From Dermatemys mawii (Eukaryota > Chordata > Testudines > Dermatemydidae), in the NCBI GenBank assembly GCA_007922305.1, contig ML677374.1, positions 6,805,619 through 6,869,618 of the forward strand: a DNA stretch of 64,000 bases, given 5' to 3'. Shown here in pieces: positions 22,801 to 37,800 of the stretch (position 1 is its first letter; each line of letters opens with the position of its first letter). The notes beneath the pieces are model-generated. The model made no database searches. It saw only the letters and a list, made by a program, of their open reading frames with translations, and was not told the origin of the DNA. A program made the position numbers and the translations under genes.

Positions 22801-25800
22801 TAATAAAGGCACTCTAATATTTGTTTATCAAATGCATGAGTGAAGCAAATGAGAAGGTCATACAGTGATGTGCAATGAAAAACCATAAGGCTATCCATAA
22901 AATTACCTTTAACAAAATTAATCCTTTAAATGATAAAATTAACCTTTTCAAGCACACACCTGTGAGCTAGAGGACTCATGCGTACTTAATTGGCACTTCT
23001 GCTCCATTTGGAATCCATGATTATAATTTTACAGGAAGGTGTGTGCCATACATTAGGTATCAAGCAGACCTATTATCTGCTTTTTAAAACAAAACCCAAC
23101 CCACGCATCTGATATTGGTTTAAAACTTAAAAAATATGAGTGCTAGCTGTTGTGGAGATGTGCTGTAATACTCTGATCCTCCCAAGTGATAAACCTTACT
23201 AGCATGTTTCAAACTAGTCCTTATCAAATAGCAAGGAACCTGAGTTTTGGGGAATTAACTGTATTTGGCTATGCTAGTAAATGACAGACTAAGGACCAAT
23301 ATATGGGTTGGGAATTGTATATTGAAGTCAGATGTCTAAAACAAACAAAAAAACCCCCAAAAAACCCCCAAACCACCCTTGATTGAAACTTAGGATGAAA
23401 TTTCATGACTGTCAGTAGGGAGTGAAGTTGCTGGGTCAGAGAGGTAAGGATGGAGGAAAGGAGAGAGAAAGAATGTGAATAATTGTTCTAGCCCTCTCTC
23501 AACCACAAAAGAAGAACCACACAATTGCCTAAGACTCATAGACCAGATTTTCTTCAGGTCCTCACTTCAATGGTAGAATATTCTGATGTAAACTGCCTTC
23601 TTTGCAGTAAGATCCACCCTGAGCGGAACGTGCCAAACCTAGTAAACACGTTTTTCCTTGCCCACCAGAGGCAAGAATTTTTCCCCACATGCACTCTGCT
23701 CACCAATAATAGCACATGATGGCAAAGTTGTGGCAAAACTAAATACAGAAACAACGTGAAAGCTGCCAATAGGATCATGTGCACACGGATGCACCACACC
23801 AGCCAAAGATTCTCAACAGTTTAGGAGTGATGGTTTCTTTTTACACCATGATCAGGTAGCAAGGCAGTGACACAGTTCTATACATCTTTGTTGCCTTTAA
23901 CTGGAGGAAAAGACTTATCTACCAAACAATTACTGGTTGAATACTAGACTCAGAGGGGTAGCCGTGTTAGTCTGGAATTGCAGAAGTGACAAAGAGTCCT
24001 GTGGCACCTTAAAGACTAAAGTATTAGAGCATAAGCTTTCATGGGCTAATACCCACTTCGTCGGATGCATGCAGTGGAAGTATCCAAGGGCAGGTATAAA
24101 TAGGTAGGCGAGAACCAGGTGGGAGATAACAGGGTTAGTCCAATGAGGCTGAACCAGCTTGTTATCTCTAATCAGGGAGGGCTAGGTATTCCTCTAGTAG
24201 CTGAACTGGAGGTGTGAATAGCGAGAGAAGAGAAGCTGCTTTTGTAGTTAGCTAGCCACTCGTAATCTTTGTTCAATCCTTGATTGATTGTATCAAATTT
24301 GCAAATGAATTGCAGCTCTGCAGTCTCTTTTCAGTTTGGTCTTGAAGTTTTTTTTGCTGCAAAATGCTGACCTTTAAATCTTTTATGGTACGTCCAGCAA
24401 GGTTGAAGTGTTCTCCTACAGGTTTTTGTATATTGCCATTCCTGATATCTGATTTGTGTCCATTTATCCTTTTTTGTAGGGAGTGTCCAGTCTGGCCCAT
24501 GTACATAGCAGAGGGACATTGCTAGCACATAATGGCATATATTACATTGGTAGATATGCAGGTGAATGAACCAGTGATGGTGTGGCTGATCCGGTTTGGT
24601 CCTGTGATGGTGTTGCTGGTGTGGATGTGTGGGCAGAGTTGGTATCGAGGTTTGTTGCATGGATTGGTTCCTGAGTTAGAGTTATTATGGCGTGGTGTGC
24701 CGTTGCTGGTGAGAATATGCTTGAGGTTGGCGGGTTGTCTGTAGGCCAGGTACAGTATTCAACTCTGGTTGAATACTGTACATCTTAGTTTAAGGCCAGA
24801 TTGTGACACTCACTCATGTTGAAGAGTAGTTTACTACAGGAGTAGTCCCACTGACGTCAGTCGGACCACTAGTGGAATAAGGTTCTACGGTGTGAAAGAA
24901 AGGGAATCAATCTGGCCACTAAATTACAAAATACTCTGAAGTACTAATATATCAATACTTAATACATCCAATTTAAATATGAAAGACTTCTGCATGAATG
25001 TTAAGAAATCTTTTACATTTGAAACAGCATTTTTGACAACCATCTACCTTGAGTGTAGAATGCTCATCACAGTATTACCTAGCTGTCCACTGATACCACA
25101 GTCTGTCGTAAAACCGAGCAATAATACTTTGATATTATCAGTTGTTGCATTAGATAAAGACAGTCAGAATCTGACAAGGTTTTATTAAGATCTGTTTGCC
25201 ACCAGTATGTGGTACTGATGAGGTAAGAGAGAGGAGAAGCCCATCATTTGTAGTCTCCTTTTTTCAGGGACTGGAAAAAGTTTATTTCAAGTGGAAAGCC
25301 AGATTACCAAATCTCATCTTGAAACTACTTCTTGATAAAAGCGACAGTAGGATTTTTAATGGGTGCGATTACCCTGCATGCAGAGTTCTGTGAATTAAGG
25401 ATTCAGTGATTGGAAAGAATATTGTGGAAATGATGCATTTATTAATGCTGGACATGACGCACTGGTCTCAGTCTAACGATTAAAGGTTCCTTCACTGTGC
25501 ACTGAGTTCAAAGCAACCATTACAGTGGATCACGTCAATGTCCACCAAATTAGTGATTCCCCCAGAATGTGCTGAGCTATTATTGTGGTTAAGTGTCTGC
25601 CAAAAAAAACCACATTATATACCTGTACCCATCTCTCTATTCTACACCCACATTATTTAATTGCAACCAAAATGATGGTTAAAAATGGAAAAAGCTTAAT
25701 GGAAAGTTAGAATTTTCTTGCCTTCTATTTTTAAATTTTCATCCCCCTCACCCCCCCGTGCTCTCCATCATAAAAGGATTCTCCTTGACCCTGAGCCCCA

Positions 25801-28800
25801 AGTAGCTCTTTCTTCATCCCATTACTTCTAAATGTCCTGCAAGAGTGGATGCCCTTCTTCTCAGTCACAAGCCATCTAAAAACTACACAGAACCATTCTT
25901 CATATGTCATCAACAGCGCTCTCCCAACTGGCTACACAGGAAGCTGTGAGAGAAGAGAAGCACTTCCTCTTCCATTCCAGAGCTAGCGAGTTGCATCTGG
26001 CTATGGCAGTTCCAGCCAGAAGAGGGAAAGAGCTCAAAACAAGCATTAATTATTTTGTCTGCAGCAGTGTCCAAAATAGGCTAGGCACTTCCCAAAACCA
26101 GAGGAAGCCACACAGTTCTTACCTGGAAGATCTTGCTGTCTAGTCAGTCTCCTGCAGAGCAAAGCAGAGCACTAGAACTAGGGAAGCTCACTGCTGGAGT
26201 GTCATGAGGGCACTTATTTTTCCTTTCTAGATTCATGCTTGTCTAATTTAAATCACATTATGAGAGGATATAACCTCAAAATCATTAGAACATGAGGCAA
26301 CACCCCAACCTTGCATGCACACAGTATTTTTTATCTGAAGAGCTCAAACCGATTCACAAAGTTGCCTATTACTCTCACTTTACAAATGGAGAAAATAAAG
26401 AACAGGGAGTTTAAGTGACTCCTCAAGGTGTCATAATACATAATAATACGTAACACTCCATCCATGGATTTGAACACCAGGGCTCCTGTAACAAAGAGGC
26501 AGCGTAAGTATGGCCTTACCGTTAAAGCAGCAAGTGACATGAAGCTTATCAGGTTGTTCCATACTTTATCGATGTCCTTTAGCAGCTCTTGGAGTTTCTC
26601 ACTACACACAGCGGTGGCCTTGATACCCAGTTCAACTCGTTTTGTTACTCTATAGACCTCAACAACCCCTGTCAAAATTGGAGTGGTGAATTATAGGTAA
26701 GTTGCAAACTCCCAAGAAGAGCACACTACAGATTCCCAAAACTGAGACTATGAAAGAGCACCTAATAGACATTGCACGCATTTTGAGAATCATCTGTGAT
26801 CACCTTAATCTGTTTAAAAATGATTGTGCTATATTCATCTGGCTAAAGAGTCACTCACCATTCCAGTTTGGGAATTCATTAAGTTAAAGAATCATTTGGA
26901 AACAACTAATAACATCCTCTTATTTTAAATGAGGAAACATTTAATGTAAGCGACATAATAAAATGAAACATACCTAATAAATATTCCATGCCTTGTGCTG
27001 ACTGGATTACTTCAGTGCAAACAGATGAACTACTGATTCCATTTAGGGTATCGTTTGCCTTCTTAATGACCTAGCAGAAAGGATACTGGTAACACCACCA
27101 GTTTATTTACCTTGAAGTAACTTTTACAAATAAAACTTCAAAAAAGAGAAACTGCAGTACTAAAAAGAGAGAGATTAATGCAAGTAGCAGGAGAGTTGGT
27201 ATAGTTCATCACATGGGTTTAATTTGTTTTTGCTTATAACTATATACAGATCAGGGTAGAAGAATGGCCATGTTTAGAATTCAACTCATCCTCACAACTA
27301 TCCTTTTTGCTGATGGAAATGTGAGGATGTGTTCAGGAATTCTGGTTAAAAACGATGTTTGGCAACATTTACTGTCCATTAATCCAACAAAACAACACTT
27401 CAGTGAGAACTATTGTAGCTGCAAACGTAAGGGCCTAAGTTACCAAAAGTGACCAGTGATCTTGAGTGCCCAGCTTGAGACATCTAAAAGGGGCCTGCTC
27501 TTCTGAAGTGCTGAGCCTCTGCCTTCTGAAAATCAGGCCCCGATAAGAGATCCTCTAGGATTCTATGTCTCAAGTTGGGCAGCCAAAAACTGAAGCACCC
27601 AAATTAACTAGTCACTTGAAAATTTAGACAATGGCTAAATTAACTGTAAGTGACAAAGAACAATTAACTGTAATTAACTGTCAGTGACAGAGCAAGATAC
27701 TAGTTTTATTCGATAAGGTGACATATCTGGTTAGGTTAACATAGATGCACATACTTAGTTGTTTTCTATTGACACATTAATTTCTATATCAATTTATACA
27801 GGTCCATGCATACTCTGTCCAGATGCTCAGAGGAAAAGAGGGGGTAATTTTGGTAGAGGTTACACACTTACTTGTAGGGCACTTTCCAAACATCTCTGCC
27901 ACTCATAAGCATACCTCTCGCTCTCCTATTTGAAAAGAAAAGGATAGTCTGAATTCTATTACTAACCTCTTTATAGTTTATTATACTTCAGTTGAATGGG
28001 CATAGAAAAGATTCTGTCTTTCCTTGTACGTAATCTATTTTCAGACCAATCAATTTCCTGTATTAATTTCGGTCCAGTGATCATACAAAACAACAGACTG
28101 ACATAAGGTATGAAGGATGGATTTGGGAAAAAAATATTTTGCATTTTTTTCCACACAATTAGGACAACCAATAGAAAGTAAATATTCTCTTTGTATCTTA
28201 ACTGCAACATTTGATCCACAGGAGCTACAAGACAAATTGAAAATAATGAAAGACGAAATCAGAATGGCTGAAAGATCCAACTGCAAGTGCCTATCGTAGC
28301 TGCGTAGGTCACAAGGCTGCATATTTGTTAGAGATGCGGAAGAATGGAATCCAACTTTTATAGAGTGCTTTCCATTTTCAAAGCACTTTACAACCAGTTC
28401 TTTACACAGGTGAGTGCAATAAGTAAATACAGTATGGACAGAGTCTAAGTGATTTCCCAAAGCCAGTGGACCTAGGGCAACATTGGGATTACATTTTAGG
28501 ATTTACTGGTTTCCAGACACAGCCTTAGACCATGTGAACGCAGTGACTCAAATGATTTCAAGTGATGTGTCTAAAATACATTATGTTTCTACCTAAATAT
28601 AAGGAAGTTAGACATTGTATGTTTGGATTAAAGATATTTATGACTGTGGATATTAAATCCCCATTAGCAGTGTTGTGTGAGAAGTTACATAAACTGATTT
28701 TCCTCCCAAATCGACCTAGCGAAGCTTAATTTGCCACAGAAGTGTTGTGAGTCCTTAAAAAGAAATGGACCAACTGTGGTGCTCTAAATATCCATTTACT

Positions 28801-31800
28801 GGCAGACCTCACGAAGCCATTCTGTTTACAGAAGATTATTCCTATGCTGTCTGGGAACCTTGCTCAGAGAAAGAGGAGATGTCCAAATAAGTTGGGGAAC
28901 AAAAGGAATAAGAGCACCTTTCCAAACATGTGCATTTATAGGCTTCACACAGTAAACAACTATATGAAGCATCCCCTACCCCCAATATCGTAATACACCA
29001 CAGTTCCTCTGGCTAATTATCCTTTAAATGCATCTTCCAATTCCTCAAAGTTTAGAACAGCTTTGCTTGTTATACATGTGCATCTATTGAAGTGCAGGGA
29101 TATGCCACAGAAGTATAACTAACATACCACCTAGTATTGAGTTTGGGTAGCTGGCAAGAATGTTCGCAACAACGTATTATTTATTATTCCTAAAGCAGCA
29201 CAGACGTGGCATGGAGCTTTATAGACAGCTAGCAAGAAATCTCCTTTTCCAGAAGCTTAGAGTCCAAGGGCCCAAACTTGCATGGAATTGAGCACCCCTT
29301 TCAGGAACACGACCCAAACTGTAAATCTAACTATAATCTCAAACAGCTGGAATTTGGGATCATTTTAATATTGCATTGGTCCATGCCTAACTTGCTTTCC
29401 AGGCCATTTCTTACCTCTACCTCCCCAGTTAGATCTTTATATTTGTCTCTGATGACAGGCAAACCAGGCTGCTCACTCAAAGTATTTGAGCGATCTCTAA
29501 ATGGTTGCTCCAAAGCTGGTGAAGGAGAGGAACGGCTTATTTCTCTGTCACCCAGACTCAAGCTCCTTTTGTGAGACCCTATAAGAAATTATATTACAAG
29601 CTAATTATTTACAGCATATATCAATAGAAAAACCCTTAAAATTAGTGAAGTGCTGCAATGACCACTCAAGAAAATGAAGTTCTCTGGTCACTTAGCATAC
29701 AAAACAGCAGTGCAAGCTTCCCCATTCAAGGTGATGAGACTACAGTTCAACCCTCAAGCCCATTCAATGCTTACAATACTTCCAGTGTATAAAACAAAAA
29801 AACAGTTAACTGTAAAATGGCTTGATCCAAATCCCTCTGAAGTCAATGGAAAGAATCACATTGATTTCAATGGGCTTTGGGCTTTGGCTCCAAAGAGAAA
29901 TCTCTCATTTAACCATTGACAGAAGTAGCACAATATGCAGATAGGAGCATATATGCTGTGAACTACCCTGAACACGCTCACCTTGAACAGAGAGGTCAAA
30001 GGTAGCAAGCTCACTCTTGATCATTTCTTCACTAGATTTCATCTTGCCTTGTGAAGTTGCCACCAAGAAGTCAAATTTGCTGATTTTTGGCTTTTCGCTT
30101 TGGAATTCTCCGAAGTCATCCATGCATTCTTTTGTTATTTCAGATAAGATACCATTGGTAGCTAAGTCAACCTCTGGGCTTGCGTTAACCGTCGCTGACT
30201 CCTTCACTTCTGATAAAGGTCTTGAGAACTCTCCAAAGCCTTCAATCTCATCATCACTTTGACAGCTGGACCTGAGACCAGTATCTTTAAAGTTTGCAAA
30301 TTTAACATCCTGTAGAACATCCTCAGTAGAAAAGGTTGTCACTTTGGAAACGGTTGTCATGGTAATGTTTTCTGAACTGCCAAACAAAGTCTCCTTCTTC
30401 TGAAGAACTGAAGTAGCTGAAGAGGCTCCACTTCCTGAAGAAAGGACAAAGGAAGAGAGTTTCCTGCTCTGATGAATGTCTTCTGTGTCAGACCAGTCAT
30501 AGCTTGCAAGGCTGCTTACTGCGGAGCCACCGTTATAGTTTCCAAAGGAAGCACATTTTAAGTCATCTATATCTGAAAGACAAACAAGAACGCACAATTA
30601 CAGACTCTTCCAAGGTCAAGCAGAACTCCCTACACTGTACATAAATGATGGCCACTAGCTGTAAATCTCCAAGATCCATAAGAATAGGTGTATTGGGTTT
30701 GCACTGGTATAACAACTAAATATGAGGTTTAATCTAGACCTTGCACAAAAAATAACCTTAAAAATTGCTTTGTACAGAACTATAAATTATCTCAACTTAT
30801 ATTAAGTGTAAAACCTTGACTTCCTGAACATTAAATATCAGAGGGGTAGCTGTGCTAGTCTGTATCCACAAAAACAATGAGGAGTCTGGTGGAACCTTAA
30901 AGACCAACAGATTTATTTGAGCATAAGCCTTCGTGGGTGAAAAAACCCCTCTACTTCTTCAGATGCCTGGCAAGCATGACAAGCCATACATCTGATGAAG
31001 CGGGTTTTTTACCCACGAAAGCTTATGCCCAAATAAATCTGTTGGTTTTTAAGGTGCCACCGGACTCCTCGGTGTTTTCCTGAATAATATATTTTATATT
31101 AAACTGTAGGTCACCATCTTCATTGTACATACCAGTAAGAAAGAAACATCATACTCTGTAAAACTAATATTTCCAGAGAGTACATACTGTACAAGTTGAC
31201 AATTCACTTTCGTGGTACGCTCGTTAGAGAAATGGCAGGCAAAATGAAAATGTTAGCAACCTAAATATCATACCAAATTAGCAAAATTGATTATTAGTCT
31301 AACTTTCTCCTCCCACTCCAATGCTCAGACTCTGTCCCAAAGAATAAATACAAATATTACTGTATGTTATGAAGATGTTGTAGGCATATTAAAAAACACT
31401 ACTTCTGTTCCTTTGAAATACAAATGAGTGACGTGCTGCATGACTCAGACTGTTGTTCAAGCATGAACATACAAGTTTCAGGAAAAATATTAATGCTGCA
31501 AAGATCTTTGGTTTTGCTACATCTTACTGATTTAGACAACTAGATAGAAACCAACCACATTACACAAATCTTCAATCAAGCATTTATACTCACCCAATAG
31601 TTATATGGGCCAATATGTCCTGTTGCTGCCATAAAAGGGTGTAAGGGAAGCAAGAGACTCCATTTGCTTCACTAAGCCCACCAAAGGAAGCTATGCAGTG
31701 ATTTGTTTCTGCCAGGCTCTGTCTGTTACTCATTCAACTTTTTTTCTAAAATTTAGATTGAGATTGTTCCATGTGGGGAGGCATAAAAAGCCAGGGGCCA

Positions 31801-34800
31801 TATACTTTTTGTGAAAGCATTTAAAAAAAAGCTATGGTTGATGTTTGTTTTCAGGCTTTAACAATTGTCATTTTGGATTAGACACTCAGCGGATGCTCAG
31901 TGCCTTGGGTAAAATGGTCTCAAGATAAAGCAAACACAAACACACATTCTCTTAGCATCATTTTAGCAAAAGCTGTTCTGATAAACATTTTGGTTCTGAC
32001 TGGCTTGTGTGCAGTAACAACAGTTCAGGTTTAATAAAAAGATAGCGCGGAAACAAGTTGACATTCCAGCTGCCCTTTTAATTCAATCTGACTACGCTAG
32101 CCTAAGGATTAAACCCACTTTTACAAAACATTTCTGCCTTCATTTATTCATTTGACTGGGAGGGGAGAATACACAGAGCTTCAGGCTGCTTTCTTGACCT
32201 GACCCACATACATGATTAATCAAGAAATCCAATTGGAAGAATTGCAGGGCAGTTTAATGGCTGTCAAAACAAAGTGAAGAGCACCTTTGTGGCATAAAGT
32301 ATCACAGATTAGACTTTTTCCTAAGAAACGGCATTTGGGCTGCTGCAGCATTTGAGTGACTGATGGTATCGCCATAAGAATAGGTAGAAGAATACATGAT
32401 ACTCATATTATGAAGATCTGCAGTCTACTGTGAGTGGCTTCTCATTTTGGCTAAGAAGGAGGAGCAGCATGTGTTGTGGACAGATCCTAAAAGAACACAT
32501 CACTATATTCCTTCCCCTCAGTCTGACTCCTGGCTCAAGCTCACACCAAGAGCTTGGATTAAAAACCAGAACTCCCAATCCTTTGCTCTAACCAGTAGAC
32601 CAAGCTTTCACTAGAATTGCCTTGGCAAAGGCAGCAAGAAGATATTTTAATTAACTAACAATTAAATCTTTAGATCTTGCAACTGAATCCACATGCACGG
32701 GATAGATTCAGATGTAGGATCAGAATTTAAGAGCTCCGTTCTACAAATGCTTACTCATTTGAGCAGTCCCATTGACTTCAATGGGATCACCTTAGGTGAG
32801 TAAAATTTTACAGGAAAGGACCTTTAGAAAATACAACAGACCTTGGGTAAAATTATTTTATACTTAATACAGAGCCAGAGCAGTTTTTTAACAAACTAGG
32901 TAGTGAAAACAAAAATATGAATGCAATTCTAAATGCTATAAGGCAGACTAGGTGTTATCATAAATACTGTTTTAACCCCATTGTAAAATCAATACTGTTT
33001 GGGTAGTATGTATATTGCATTGTCACTCAAAAGTCCTCTCCCTCCCCATAATGGGAAACGGAGTCACAGTCTTTGTGATGGTTGTAACAGGCAGCAGGTT
33101 TAAAGCTTGATCCAGGTTCTCATTTAACTCATCTGCTGTGTAAAGTAAAAACAGTTTCATGTCTTTTTTCCTAAAAGGCAGCTGAACTGTCTTCCAGCAG
33201 ACAATATAGAGAGAAGCAGCTGACCTCTGAAAACCACTCAGTGTTGGGCTCAAGGGAACTCTTCATGATGTGGGTATTTTTATTACTGGCACAATGATGT
33301 TTTATTAGACAATGTTAAGAACCGCTCCTGCAGTAGCTTATTTCCTAGAGACCAGAGATAAATTTAATGAAAAAATTAGCTTCAGTAAAGACACTGCAGT
33401 TAGAACCTTTGGTAACAAAAGCTTCATTTTACTGTTGTGGCAATTCAACCTTTTTTTTTTAAATGGTTGTGTACCAGCAACAGTATTTTGTCAAATCAAG
33501 AGAGAATTAACTTAACATAGAGTTGAACTAATTCTAGGAACTAAGTACTGTCTTCAACAAATACAGCTTCTATTCAAGAAATATCTGTATTCCTCATTCA
33601 AGAAACTCATGCAAATGACAGAATTTGAGCCAATGGAAGGGAGTGAAACGTCTTTAAAAATATATCACAGAATGAGCAAAGATTGAAACCATTAAAAAAA
33701 AATCTTTCATGTGTTTTCTTTTCAAGGAACTGTAATCTGGGCAGGATCATAGTGTCTGGCAATTTCTATATCAGAAAATATTTAATAATGATATAAGATG
33801 AATTGCAAGTCATAAATTAACTTTTCAAGACGGATTAGCATTTCTGGCAACCTGAATGGCATTGGAGCCTATGCTGAGCTAAATTTCATCACCACTTTTT
33901 GAAAAACATATTGCAAAGAGCCTTGTCAAAGTAAGTCAAGCCATCATGCAAGACAATCTTTAATTACTACTCTCATAATTCTACCCACCAAAAGAATATG
34001 CAATATATTACAGGGTAATAAGGAAGTGTTCCCTGAATAGTAATGCTGGTAATTTCTTGGCTTCTTTCTGAAAAGATGAAAAATATATTTTGCTTTTTAT
34101 ATTTATGATAAAATACAATTCAGAATGATAATTATTCCCAGATAGTTAAATACAAATATCACAGCAGGCCCCAGTGTTAGACATTGGTATATCTCGCAGT
34201 CAGACTAAAATTCAAGTACAGTATGTATGGATCCCCAAATTACTGAAAGAAACAAGTGTGTAAAGAGAATAAAGGAGAAAGTTTACAATATTAAAATACA
34301 ACAGGAACACATGGCTCCCATTTAGCTTCTATTAGATATGACCAGATTTGAGCACAGATCATATGTCTAAACTATTTTAAACATATGTATATATTTTTAA
34401 ATACCTATTTAAGCATACAGGTGCTCTAGGTCATTTTAGCCAGTTCTATTCCACTGGAATCCTATGTTTTTATGAAACAGAATAGCGAAAACAGCTACAC
34501 AGTCCACTTTCCGACAATTATCTGAAGTGCAGTATGGATGCATCACTAGTGCGGGCAGTAAAATGGTAACTGCCTTTATGTTCTTCCTTGAATAAGTGCT
34601 GCCAGTTGTGTTAGTTATGTTATCTATGAATTTTGTAACCTATCTAGATAATTTACCACCAAGACATTTTGGACTGTATGTTTCCAGGAGCAGAAAGGTA
34701 CTGCTTTAATTTACTAGTCTTCCAGCCTTTTAACATCACTGTTTCTTTCAATGTAATTTGGACATTCAGAGAATCTAGACAGGAGCAGAAAATAAAGGTC

Positions 34801-37800
34801 TTAGTTATCCATAAAAATGACATGAACAACAAGCAAAGACTGATATTATTTCCACCTACCTCTCTCTGATCAATCTCCACAAACAACCTAACACAATCAT
34901 AAGAATACTTATTTGATCAGAGTCAAATTTTACTGAAACTTCATGCACCATGAAGCCAGTGATGTAATCAGAATTGCACATTGTGTTGGCACATTAAAAA
35001 GAATGTGTAATGAACCAAGAATAGGGAAAAGCTTCTTTGTATTTTCATCACTGAAAACAATGACTTTTGCAGGAGCCTTAGAATCTTAATAGCACAGTTT
35101 AACCCATGCCTTAAGTACAATAGCAAAATGTTTGCAATATTCATCCTTAATTTACTTTCCCCCTCTTTACAGCATTTTCCATTTTAAAACTATCAAAATC
35201 ATTTCTCTAACTCTACAACCTGCCTGGCAACTGCTTGGAAATATCCACAGTAAGACTCACCAGCATCACTGCTGTTGATGGGAATTAAAATACCACCTGT
35301 CAGGGAGCATATAGAAGAATACTGTCAGAGGATGAATTACAGTTATCCAACTGTTTCCTAGTGCTACCTTTTATACATGTAAACTTGACATCCCTCATCT
35401 GAGCTGACTACAATAATCTACTTCAACCACTGTGGATCAAATTACGTCTGCACACTATCTGGAAGAAAATGTACAGGCTTGAGTTTTCTGTGTCAATGGT
35501 TTATAGAAAACCATGCAATAGTAACAGTCTCGATGATATTCATATTGAAAGGAAAAGGGGAACTGTTGACTCAGGAGGTGATGAGAGGATATATATTTTT
35601 AAAATTATTTCGATATGTACAGATGGAGCCTTTCACTTCTAGGCTGAAAGTTTGAATTCAAGGTCTGGAGACTGAAAATTGTTCTATCACTTGAGTGCTG
35701 TTAGGCGATTGCTATAAAAATGACCTAGTTGTCAGCTCTCTTCCCAGTGGAGAGAGGCCCATGTCACACACACACCACAATTGACATTAATTGGCAATTT
35801 TGTTGGCAGTTTCTGAAAAAAGCTCGAATGGGCTGAATGTGCCATAGACACAGCTTCCCTTTTACCCCTCCAGGTCAGATCTGAAAAACGTGGATAGGAC
35901 ACAGTACAGAGGCTCGTGCTACTGCTGCCTGTGCCATGCCTATTGGTGACTGGAAGAATTAAGGGACAGATTCTCCACTGGCGAATAAAAAATAATCCCA
36001 GTGACTCCAATGGAGTTATTCAATTTACTCTAATTCATGCAGGTCTCAGAGCTATTAGTCTGGCCACTACCAAAGGCACCAAATTCACTGCTGATATATT
36101 AAAATGAAGGAAAGAAAAGGTGTTCCCAAGCGGTAGAATTCAAGAATCTTAGTACAAATCTTTTTAGTGTCACAATAAACAATAGTTTGAGCAGAATAAA
36201 AACACTTTAGAGCTTGCGTTAGCAGAAACTATTTGGTTTAAGCGTGTGAAATCCTGAAGCTTCAGATATTTTGGAGGTTTGCTTTGTACTTCTAAGCACT
36301 ATTGCTTGACTTGGAAAACTAACACAAATTTATACTTTTGACTGTTATTAATGAGGCAGATGTAAAAGCTTTTAAGCACTTGCATTCATAGAAGCATTAC
36401 ACTGAATGAGATCTTGCAACTGAACTTCTACACATCAACCAGCGATGAAAAACTACTGACGTACGGAGCATGACCAGAGATAAAATTTCAACATAAAACT
36501 AAATCAAGCAAGCATTTTAATAGTCATTCACTCCTCATTCCTCCTAACTCATGTATGGTTATCTGATCAACAAAGATACAATTTTAAAGGAACTCTATCA
36601 TTAGTGTCTGTCAGTATTTATACTTCTAGACACTAGTCCGGGAAAAAAAGGGGGCAAGACCTAACGAATGAGCTTTCTAAAATGGGAAAAAAAAATCCCC
36701 TTTAAAATTTCTTAAGATTTGTATGAAGCAGAATAAAAAGTTTCTACTGACTCTTTGCCAGTGTTCGGTCTTGCGGCCAAAAAAAACCACATTGAAATAA
36801 AAATTTGGCACTCACTTAGTCCTCAATCTTTATTACTGCTTCCTCATTTAAAAAAAATTGATTTTACAAGCGAAGCTGTAAAGAGAAGCTACTATGTATG
36901 CAACAAGCTTAGTATCATCATTTTTATACCTCATACTTGAGATTATCAGTAATGGAAGTGTTAGTGATCCCAAGATTTAGGAAATCTCAAAGGAACAATG
37001 GGCTCTGAAATGGTAATTACCGCAAATTTAGTTTTATCTTTGTCTCAGCTATGATATAAAAATGATACTAAAAAGTTACAAATCAGAACCGAGAATAGCG
37101 CCTTTCACTTCTAGGTTATCGATGCAAATTCATTCTAGGTTAGTAGTGATCAAAAGTAGTTAGCACTGGAAGACTGTTTGGTGGCCTACGATATCCGAAA
37201 CGTGCTCATCTGTCTTTTCAGTTTACAAGGGACTTAAATTCTCATCATAAAACCCTTCACCACCCAACTGGCACTCTTGTTGGTAACAGCAGAGAAACTA
37301 AGATATGAGTGGGTATTGAGACACAGGTTCACTATTAATTACAGAATAACTATAACATGAGAAGAAACTCTCAGTTGTCAGTGTTGTCAAACCACCAACA
37401 TTCCCCAACATTATAATTCACAAACCTGCCCTTCTGCCGCAGACAGCTAGCTGATTAAACTTCCTTCTCACATCCCTAGTGAAATTATTTGAAGCTTAGC
37501 CTGGTATTTGAAGTTTCAGAAGGGCACAGGAAGTAAGCTCAAAGTACTTAATTTGTCTGAAGAACTGCAGTGCATTGTACGCTGATCTACAAGCAGAGAG
37601 GCAACTTCCAGTCTAAGGGGATACTATAGCTTTAAACTTTGTATTATTCAGGAAAAACAAACATTTCTGGACTACAAACAAATTACACACATCCCCACAG
37701 TTTCAAAATATGCCAAGATAATATTTATTAACACAGCAGGATTTACAGATCACAAAAGATAGTGATACATAAGAGCTCTTCAAGGAGTCATTAGAATAAA

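Larger units (their letters stand above)
21802..26519 (-). other. SYNRG intron 16-17 (4.7 kb)
   Basis: Carries the Penelope-like fragment at 23946-24764, an L2/MIR-type relic near 26330-26470 and an A/C-rich tract at about 23340-23375. No extra exon was recognised. Confidence 0.8.
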
